DNA of 64,000 nucleotides, taken from NCBI GenBank assembly GCA_963674835.2, contig CAXXKC010000002.1, positions 2,232,001-2,296,000 on the forward strand, in the 5' to 3' direction. Below, piece after piece: positions 57,865 to 64,000 of the stretch (positions within the stretch are counted from its first letter, which is position 1; each line of letters opens with the position of its first letter). Under the pieces are notes generated by a model. That model was not told the DNA's origin, searched no databases, and saw nothing but the letters and a program-made list of their open reading frames with translations. This DNA is from G963674835 sp963674835. GTDB taxonomy: Bacteria > Planctomycetota > Planctomycetia > Pirellulales > Thermoguttaceae. The position numbers were made by a program, and so were the translations under genes.

Positions 57865-59289
57865 TCATTCGCTCGACACATTCACACGAGCAGCCCACTC
57901 CAAGCGGCACCCGCCGCCGCAAACCTCCAACTCGGAACAGTCCCAACACTTCCGCGGCAAGCCGCACCGTTCCGGCTCCTCCGTCCGATCCCGAAAGCTG
58001 CGAAACAGCTCGCTATTCCAGATCGTGTCCCAGGAATCGGTCAAGAAGTTGCCCACCGGCTCGTAGAACGACTGGCATGGCAGCACGTCGCCGTTGGGCT
58101 CGATGCACATCGAGTACTGACCCGCGTTGCATCGGCGTGCTCCCAGTCCGAGTTGCATCGGCGACAGCCGGCGATAGCACGTCGGCGTGTACCACAGCAT
58201 CCGCATTCTGCGCTCCGCCGCGAGCTGGCGAAGCCGCATCAACAGCGGCACCAGCGCCCGTTCGTCCAACTCGTCGTCGCTGTTCGTCCCGCCGCCGGAG
58301 TGAATCATACCGTTGACCGCGAATGTCCGCAGCCCGAGGCCATAGAGGAAATCCACCAGCGCCTCGGGATCGGCCGCATTCCGTCGAGTCAACGTCGTGT
58401 TGGTGATCGTGTGCAATCCGGCGTCCAGCGCGTTGCGAACCCCTTGCACCGTTTCGTGGAACGACGCCGCGCCGCTCATCGCGTTGTGCACCTCGGCGCG
58501 ATGCGATTCGATCGTGATTTGCACGTGGCTCAGCCCGGCCCCGCTCAGCGACTCGGCGAAGCCGCGATCCGACAAACGCCGGCCATTCGTGTTCACGCCG
58601 GTCACCAGACCGAGCGATTCGGCCGCTGCGATCAACTCCGTCAGCCCGGCAAACAGCGTCGGTTCGCCGCCAGTGAAGATCACATGCGGCACGCCCACCC
58701 GAGCCAGCTTCCGCACTACTTCGTGCCACTGCGACAAGCCGAGCGACGGCATCCCCGCGCGCCCGGCCGGGTTGTAGCAGTGCCGGCACGCGTTGTTGCA
58801 GCCGTAGCTCAACGCGAGGTCCGCCTTGTACGGTGCCCGCACCGGAACACTGAACAGCGGCTGCCGAACGACCGCTTCCAGGCCGCAGGTCGGACAAGCG
58901 TCGGTCGTTATCGCCGCGTGCTCCACCAACTGGCACACTTTCGCGACATCTTCAGCAAGCCGTCGCCGCTGCCCGACGCTCCAGCCTCTGCCCATGCGAG
59001 CCACGATTTGCCGCTGCGGCAATCCGTCCAGCGCCAACTTCGCCGCCGTCGCTGCGGTGGGGTTCAAGTGGACGACGTCGGTGGCGTCGACCATCAGCAA
59101 CCCGCTCCCCTCCGCATCCAATCGCAGATGGATTCGCCGCGATCCACCCGCCGGCCGTGTGTGGTACGTGTAGAGCCCCGCGCGCGCCGCGGGCTGCCAT
59201 CGCAACGATTCCAGAAAGCCGGCCACATCATCGCGAACCACCGCGAAAAGGCGGCCCGCGAATCGGCCGGCGCGGCTCGGCCCTACCAT
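57865..59289 (-). CDS. Radical SAM/SPASM protein with PqqD-like N-terminus
   Basis: 474 residues from ATG 59289, preceded by GAGGA; the start overlaps the stop of the zinc-ribbon gene by seven bases. An N-terminal PqqD-like domain (about 35-120, YTYHTRPAGGSRRIHLRLDA; LNPTAATAAKLALDG) probably binds the peptide substrate. The 4Fe-4S/SAM cluster is C164, C168, C171 in CNNACRHC. GGEP is at 207-210. SPASM cysteines are C387, C395, C405 and CX2CX5CX3C at 448-461. Such enzymes make thioether or C-C bonds in peptides. Extra CPTC lies at 132-135. The longer in-frame reading upstream overlaps the zinc-ribbon gene and is unconserved. Confidence 0.93.
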   Translation of the reverse strand: MVGPSRAGRFAGRLFAVVRDDVAGFLESLRWQPAARAGLYTYHTRPAGGSRRIHLRLDAEGSGLLMVDATDVVHLNPTAATAAKLALDGLPQRQIVARMGRGWSVGQRRRLAEDVAKVCQLVEHAAITTDACPTCGLEAVVRQPLFSVPVRAPYKADLALSYGCNNACRHCYNPAGRAGMPSLGLSQWHEVVRKLARVGVPHVIFTGGEPTLFAGLTELIAAAESLGLVTGVNTNGRRLSDRGFAESLSGAGLSHVQITIESHRAEVHNAMSGAASFHETVQGVRNALDAGLHTITNTTLTRRNAADPEALVDFLYGLGLRTFAVNGMIHSGGGTNSDDELDERALVPLLMRLRQLAAERRMRMLWYTPTCYRRLSPMQLGLGARRCNAGQYSMCIEPNGDVLPCQSFYEPVGNFLTDSWDTIWNSELFRSFRDRTEEPERCGLPRKCWDCSELEVCGGGCRLEWAARVNVSSE

Positions 59290-59624
59290 TTCGGATCCTC
59301 TTCGAGCTGATAACTGGCGCCGCAATATTCGCAGTGCACGAAGACAGCCCCGGCCCGGACCTCCAGCGACTTCTCGCTCAGGCTCCCACCGCACGCACGG
59401 CAGGTCAGGTCCTGGAGCTTCACGTCGCCCGACAGGTCGAGCTTCTGCACCACCGTGGTTGTCGTCTGCGCCGGCCGCATCTTGGCCATCCATACGATCG
59501 CGCCTGCGGCCAGCAGGAGAATCACACCCACAACGATCCGCAACACCATCCCCTGCGAGCCCGCGATGAAGACGATTCCCAGCAGTCCAATCAGTGCGGC
59601 CAGCGGATAGGCGATGAGTTTCAC
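59283..59624 (-). CDS. Small membrane protein with zinc ribbon
   Basis: 113 residues from a GTG with AAAGG upstream. Two hydrophobic segments (YPLAALIGLLGIVFIAG and VLRIVVGVILLLAAGAIVWM) form a hairpin, followed by a cytoplasmic zinc ribbon with CRAC at 75-78 and CEYC at 98-101. It is the first gene of the putative operon and overlaps the radical SAM start by seven bases, so translation is probably coupled. Such small proteins may anchor or deliver the enzyme at the membrane, where the Cys-Ala-tailed protein also sits. This is inference from layout. Confidence 0.8.
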   Translation of the reverse strand: MKLIAYPLAALIGLLGIVFIAGSQGMVLRIVVGVILLLAAGAIVWMAKMRPAQTTTTVVQKLDLSGDVKLQDLTCRACGGSLSEKSLEVRAGAVFVHCEYCGASYQLEEDPKW

Positions 59625-59992
59625 CGGTCAGCCTTTCGTTCTGCCAAGCGGAATCGCCAAGCCCCGGACGACGCGGGCGGCTCCCCGGCGTCCCCAACGT
59701 CACGGCAAGCCTAACGCGCATCGCCGCTTCTGACCAGAGGGCATTGCACGCTTCGATCGCCCCCAATCGCGCTGTTTGCGTGGCGACACCCGCCGCAGCA
59801 CGACCTTCCTCGCGAGGATCGGCAGGCCGGCCCGAGCCACCCCACCGACAGCCCCCTTTCACCGTCAACCATTCGCCGACGCCCCACCCTTGCACACTCT
59901 GCGCCGCTCTGCTTGAATGAGAACCCAGTGGTCAGCCATGGCAGGAAGGGGCCTCACCCAGCCGCTTCTGGGGTCACCGCGAGGAGATGCAC
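59625..59992. other. Divergent promoter gap between the radical SAM operon and ald
   Basis: 368 bases with no gene I can support. Both promoters should be here. The end near ald has AGGAG at 59982-59986 as its ribosome binding site. I see no repeats and no riboswitch-like structure. Confidence 0.6.
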
Positions 59993-61102
59993 ATGATTGT
60001 CGGCGTACCCAAGGAAATCAAGCGTGACGAGTACCGCGTAGGCCTGTTGCCGGTGGGGGTCGAAGAACTGACCCGGACCGGGCACCACGTCTTGCTCGAA
60101 ACGGGCGCAGGCTTGGGCTCCGGCCTGGGAGACCACGAGTACCTGGCCCACGGCGCCGAGATGGTCAGCAGCCCGCAGGAAATCTACGCTCGCGCCGACA
60201 TGATCGTCAAAGTCAAGGAGCCCCAGCCTGCAGAGATCGCGCTGCTGCGGACTGGCCAGATTGTCTTCACCTACTTCCATTTTGCCGCCGACCGGAAACT
60301 GACCGAAGGGGTCCTCGCCTCCGGATGCACGGCCGTCGCCTACGAAACCCTGCGCGACGACCACGGACACCTGCCACTGTTGACCCCCATGAGCGAGGTC
60401 GCCGGTCGCATGAGCATCCAGGAAGGGGCCAAGTACCTCGAGCGGCCGCAGATGGGTCGCGGCATCCTGCTCGGCGGCGTACCCGGCGTCGAGCCCGCAC
60501 ACATCGCGGTCCTCGGCGGCGGTGTCGTCGGCGCCAATGCGGCCAAGGTCGCCGCCGGTTTCGGAGCCTCCGTAATCGTGCTGGACGTCAACATGGACCG
60601 GCTCCGCTATCTCGACGACATCATGCCCGCCAACGTCACCACGCTTTTCAGCGATCGTCACACGATCCGTGACCAACTCGGCAAGGCCGACCTGGTGATC
60701 GGCTCGGTGCTCGTGCCCGGCGCCAAGGCCCCCACGCTCATCGAGCGCGAGGACCTCCGGCTGATGAAGCCCGGCGCCGTCATCATCGACGTGGCCATTG
60801 ACCAGGGAGGATGCGTCGCAACCAGCCGGCCCACCACCCACAGCGATCCCACGTTCCTCCTCGACGACGTCGTCCACTACTGTGTAACTAACATGCCGGG
60901 CGCCGTCGGCCGCACCAGCACGTTCGCCTTGTGCAATGTGACCTTGCCCTGGGCCCTGCGGATCGCCAATCGTGGGCTGACCAACGCGGCAGACACCTTC
61001 GGCGCCGTTGCCCGCGCGATTAACATTCACGAAGGCGAAGTGACCAACAAGGCCGTTGCCTCCACCTTCAACATGGCGTACAACCCTCGCTTTGAACGAT
61101 AA
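59993..61102 (+). CDS. ald: Alanine dehydrogenase
   Basis: 369 residues. The ATG at 59993 is six bases after AGGAG; the ATG at 59987 touches that site. MIVGVPKEIKRDEYRVGLLP, VKVKEPQ, TYFHFAADR (the catalytic His), and the NAD-binding VLGGGVVGANAAKVAAGFGA are conserved, with DVAIDQGGC near the C-terminal part. It interconverts L-alanine and pyruvate with NAD. Length is standard. It is followed by purE in the same direction after 70 bases. Confidence 0.97.
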   Translation: MIVGVPKEIKRDEYRVGLLPVGVEELTRTGHHVLLETGAGLGSGLGDHEYLAHGAEMVSSPQEIYARADMIVKVKEPQPAEIALLRTGQIVFTYFHFAADRKLTEGVLASGCTAVAYETLRDDHGHLPLLTPMSEVAGRMSIQEGAKYLERPQMGRGILLGGVPGVEPAHIAVLGGGVVGANAAKVAAGFGASVIVLDVNMDRLRYLDDIMPANVTTLFSDRHTIRDQLGKADLVIGSVLVPGAKAPTLIEREDLRLMKPGAVIIDVAIDQGGCVATSRPTTHSDPTFLLDDVVHYCVTNMPGAVGRTSTFALCNVTLPWALRIANRGLTNAADTFGAVARAINIHEGEVTNKAVASTFNMAYNPRFER

Positions 61103-61163
61103 GGCGGGCTGAGTCCGCCAAGACATCCCGAACCGCTCCTCTTTTCCGCGGGCAAGGCCCGCC
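61103..61163. repeat. Inverted repeats between ald and purE
   Basis: GGCGGGC at 61103-61109 is complementary to GCCCGCC at 61157-61163. A smaller hairpin GGCGG/CCGCC with a seven-base loop lies at 61103-61119. There is no T run, so it is not an obvious terminator. It may be a remnant of a dispersed palindrome. Confidence 0.45.
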
Positions 61164-61172
61164 CTGCAAGCC

Positions 61173-61697
61173 ATGCCAATTTCCGATTCGCCCCTCGTGG
61201 GCATCGTCATGGGAAGCGACAGCGACTGGCCCAAGATCAAGGCGGTCGCCGACGCATTGGACCAGTTCGAGGTTCCTTACGAAGCCCGCGTGATGAGCGC
61301 CCATCGCACGCCCGGCGTCGTCCAGCAGTACGCCGACAGCGCCCGCGCCCGTGGCCTGAAGGTCATCATCGCCGCTGCCGGCGGGGCCGCTCACCTCGGG
61401 GGCGTGGTCGCTTCGCACACGACCTTGCCGGTCATCGGCCTCCCCGTGCCTACCGATCTCGCCGGCGGACTCGACTCGCTTCTCTCCATCGTCCAGATGC
61501 CCGGCGATGTGCCGGTGGCCACGGTTGGCGTGGGAATGGGCGGACCGCGCAACGCGGCCATTCTCGCCGTCCAGATCATGGCCCTCTCCGACCCCGACCT
61601 CGAAAAGAAGCTGGCGGCCTTCAAACAAGCGCTGTGCAGCAAGGTCGATACTCGAAACGCGGCCCTCCAGGCGGCCATGCGTGAGAGGAAGGCATGA
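61173..61697 (+). CDS. purE: N5-carboxyaminoimidazole ribonucleotide mutase
   Basis: 174 residues. The class I PurE motifs MGSDSDWPKIK, SAHRTPG and AAAGGAAHLGGV (the active-site loop) are intact. It acts in de novo purine synthesis. Its last four bases overlap the mtnA start (ATGA), so the two are probably translationally coupled. The partner purK is not in the window. Confidence 0.96.
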   Translation: MPISDSPLVGIVMGSDSDWPKIKAVADALDQFEVPYEARVMSAHRTPGVVQQYADSARARGLKVIIAAAGGAAHLGGVVASHTTLPVIGLPVPTDLAGGLDSLLSIVQMPGDVPVATVGVGMGGPRNAAILAVQIMALSDPDLEKKLAAFKQALCSKVDTRNAALQAAMRERKA

Positions 61698-62773
61698 GCG
61701 ACCCCAAGGCCCCCGCGCCTCAGAACACGTTTGAAACCCTCGCTTGGGTTGGCGACGTCGACGGCTTTCTGCGAATGATCGACCAGACGCAATTGCCGAC
61801 CCAGTTTGTAGAGATCGAATGTCGCGATGTCGAGTCGGTCTGGGAAGCGATCAAGGTGCTGCGAATCCGCGGCGCGCCTGCGATCGGCATCGCCGCCGCT
61901 TATGGCGTCTGCATCGGTTTACAGTCCGTGCTCGACGCCGACACGGCAACGTTCTTCGCCCGGCTCGACGAGGTCACCAACTACCTGGCCGGTAGCCGCC
62001 CCACGGCCGTGAACCTGTTCTGGGCCTTGGACCGTATGAAGCGTACGGCGGAGAAGCTCCGCGACGGCAAGCCGCCGCGGCAGATCGCCGAAGACCTGCT
62101 GGCCGAAGCGCGTGCCATCCACGAGGAAGACCGGCAGATGTGCCGAAGCATCGGCCGCTACGGTGCCGAACTGCTCGCCGACGGCCAGGGTGTGCTCACC
62201 CACTGCAACGCCGGTGGGCTGGCCACCTCCGATTACGGCACCGCGCTGGCCCTCTTCTTCGCCGCCGCCGAGTCGGGCAAAACCCTGCACATCTACGCCG
62301 ACGAAACCCGCCCTCTCTTGCAGGGTGCGCGGCTGACTGCCTGGGAGCTCCAGCAACGCGGCATCGATGTGACGCTCATCTGCGATTCGATGGCCGCTCA
62401 GGTCATGCGCGAGGGGCGCGTGCAGGCGGTCGTCACCGGCGCCGATCGCATCGCCGCCAACGGCGACACGGCCAACAAGATCGGCACCTACGGCGTGGCC
62501 CTTGCAGCCGCGGCCCACGGCATTCCCTTCTACGTCGCCGCGCCCACAAGCACGTTCGATCTGTCGATTGCCTCCGGCGACGACATCCCCATCGAGCAGC
62601 GCGATCCGCGCGAAATCACCCACGGTTTCGGCCGCCAGACAGCCCCCGAGGGCATTGCCGTCTACAACCCGGCCTTCGACGTCACCCCCGCCTCGCTCAT
62701 TGCAGCCATCATCTGCGAGAAAGGCGTCATCAGCCCGGTCAATCGCCAGCAAATCGCCGACACGATCTCCTAG
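61694..62773 (+). CDS. mtnA: Methylthioribose-1-phosphate isomerase
   Basis: 359 residues, ATG with GAGGAAGG upstream. Conserved motifs are RGAPAIGIAAAYG, THCNAGGLATSDYGTAL with the catalytic Cys, and TGADRIAANGDTANKIGTYG with the catalytic Asp. It converts methylthioribose 1-phosphate to methylthioribulose 1-phosphate in methionine salvage. No other salvage genes are nearby, but the product of the adjacent polyamine-type gene (62836-63891) suggests a link through methylthioadenosine. It overlaps purE by four bases. Confidence 0.96.
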   Translation: MSDPKAPAPQNTFETLAWVGDVDGFLRMIDQTQLPTQFVEIECRDVESVWEAIKVLRIRGAPAIGIAAAYGVCIGLQSVLDADTATFFARLDEVTNYLAGSRPTAVNLFWALDRMKRTAEKLRDGKPPRQIAEDLLAEARAIHEEDRQMCRSIGRYGAELLADGQGVLTHCNAGGLATSDYGTALALFFAAAESGKTLHIYADETRPLLQGARLTAWELQQRGIDVTLICDSMAAQVMREGRVQAVVTGADRIAANGDTANKIGTYGVALAAAAHGIPFYVAAPTSTFDLSIASGDDIPIEQRDPREITHGFGRQTAPEGIAVYNPAFDVTPASLIAAIICEKGVISPVNRQQIADTIS

Positions 62774-62835
62774 GGCACCTTTCCGGCCGCTCGCCGATCA
62801 TGCCTCAGCATAACGGGGCCCGGAGAACGTCACCC

Positions 62836-63891
62836 TCACCCCATCGACCCCGCGCCTTCCAACATCACGTTGAACTCGCGGCGTCGCCGGTTCTTCCAAT
62901 GGCCCCGGTGATACGCGTACCCGGCGATCAGTGGCACGGCCAGCGTCGCTTCGCTGTAGACCATCTGCTCGAAGACCGTGTCGACCTTGCCCCAACTGCT
63001 CGCTTCGTGCAGCGTGCTGCTCGATAGGGCCCCGTCGCGCACGTCCGCCACCGTGACCTGGATGGCATACTGGTGCATCGGCACGTCGGCACCCAGGATC
63101 TCCGCCGCAACGACCGTGTCCTGGGCAAAGTTCTTCGGCACACCGCCGCCGACCATGAACAATCCGCTCTGCCTGGCATTCACCTTCAATTGCGTCAACT
63201 CCAGGAAGTCCTTGGCGCTGTCGAGTGTCACCTTCGGCGCCTCGCCCCGTGCGGCCTGATGCGCCACCAGCCCAAAGCCGGCCGAGCAATCGCTGAAAGC
63301 CGGGCAGAAGATGGGCACGCCCGCTCGGTAGGCTTCGTACACGATCGAATCGGTCGGCTTGGCCGACTGCCGATCCAGGTAGGCGCCCATCTGCTGAAGG
63401 AACTCGCGCGAGCTATAGGCCCGCGGCTCCAAATCATCGGCGATCTGCCGGGTCGTATCGTCGCAAATCCGCAGTTCGTCTTCGTCGATCAGCGTATCGT
63501 AGATGCGGTCGATGTGCAGCTCTCGCAGTTCCGCATCCTTGATGCCCGTCTTCAGCACGTCGTCGGCCAGGTAATGTCGGAAGCCCAACGCCTCGAAGAA
63601 GTCCTGATCCACCATGTTCGCGCCGGTCGACACGACGACATCCACCATGTTCAGCCGGATCATGTCGGCAAAAACCTTCTTCAGCCCGGCGCTCACCAGC
63701 GAACCGGCCAGGCATAGCATCACCGCACAGTCGGAGTCCTGAAGCATGCGGTCGTAGATGTCGGCCGCCCGTGCCAGGTCGCGCGAGCTGTAGGCCATCT
63801 GGCGCATCGCCTCGACCAACGGCACGACGTTGTGCTGGCTGATGTCGATGTGTTCGATCGTCTTCGTCAGGTAATCACGCTTCTCGGGCAT
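62836..63891 (-). CDS. Deoxyhypusine-synthase-like protein, homospermidine synthase candidate
   Basis: 351 residues. It has the deoxyhypusine synthase fold: SLVSAGLKKVFADMI, VDVVVSTGANMVDQDFFEAL, SDCSAGFGLVAH, MVGGGVPKNFAQDTVVAAEI, and SSWGKVDTVFEQ. Lys302 in WGK matches the catalytic lysine (Lys329 of the human enzyme, VSWGKI). Bacteria have no eIF5A, and homologues of this type (SpeY) make homospermidine or related polyamines. I therefore expect a polyamine role, but the product is inferred from family knowledge. It is convergent with mtnA. Confidence 0.85.
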   Translation of the reverse strand: MPEKRDYLTKTIEHIDISQHNVVPLVEAMRQMAYSSRDLARAADIYDRMLQDSDCAVMLCLAGSLVSAGLKKVFADMIRLNMVDVVVSTGANMVDQDFFEALGFRHYLADDVLKTGIKDAELRELHIDRIYDTLIDEDELRICDDTTRQIADDLEPRAYSSREFLQQMGAYLDRQSAKPTDSIVYEAYRAGVPIFCPAFSDCSAGFGLVAHQAARGEAPKVTLDSAKDFLELTQLKVNARQSGLFMVGGGVPKNFAQDTVVAAEILGADVPMHQYAIQVTVADVRDGALSSSTLHEASSWGKVDTVFEQMVYSEATLAVPLIAGYAYHRGHWKNRRRREFNVMLEGAGSMG

Positions 63892-64000
63892 CGCGGCCTC
63901 TCCTCACGCGTTGTATTGAATGGTCGAGGGACTGTCCCTTTCGACTCCACAAACCACCACTCGCTCGACTCCGGTTCCGTCGCTGTTGACCGCCGTCACT

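Overview
The window is a GC-rich chromosomal segment with the gene content of a planctomycete, probably Pirellulales or a close relative. I infer this from an NusG with a long acidic N-terminal extension, a sigma-70 factor preceded by several helix-turn-helix domains, an HzsA-related di-haem protein, secreted proteins without clear relatives, a deoxyhypusine-synthase-like protein and a divergent EF-G. There is no phage, insertion sequence or CRISPR array.

Bases 1-2200 hold the end of a YdjM-like membrane protein, a lipoprotein and a small HExxH protein. From about 2.3 to 36.5 kb almost everything lies on the minus strand. In transcription order this is tRNA-Thr(TGT), tRNA-Tyr, tRNA-Gly, tRNA-Thr(GGT), tuf, tRNA-Trp, secE, nusG, rplKAJL, rpoB, rpoC, rpsL, rpsG, fusA, then the S10, spc and alpha clusters ending rpoA-rplQ, with secY, adk and map inside. 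The rif, str, S10, spc and alpha operons are thus joined in one run with no foreign gene. infA, rpmD and rpmG are missing from their usual places. Upstream of the run lies the unusual sigma factor gene (36808-38487).

From 39 to 53.7 kb the genes are mixed: secreted and membrane proteins, a Kelch-like propeller, tadA, a dynamin-like GTPase divergent from floA, transketolase, the HzsA-related protein and a GH36 alpha-galactosidase. A strong candidate small RNA (about 40586-40786, minus strand) has a closing stem, an apical hairpin and a T-rich terminator, and its layout resembles 6S RNA.

The most interesting locus is 53.8-59.6 kb on the minus strand. It encodes a membrane zinc-ribbon protein, a radical SAM/SPASM enzyme with a PqqD-like N-terminus, its paralogue that has lost the radical SAM cysteines but keeps SPASM cysteines, a three-TM membrane protein whose tail is eight glycines followed by alternating Cys-Ala, and a SAM methyltransferase. 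I propose that the radical SAM pair modifies the Cys-Ala tail of the membrane protein. The right end (60-63.9 kb) has ald, an overlapping purE-mtnA pair and a deoxyhypusine-synthase-like gene.
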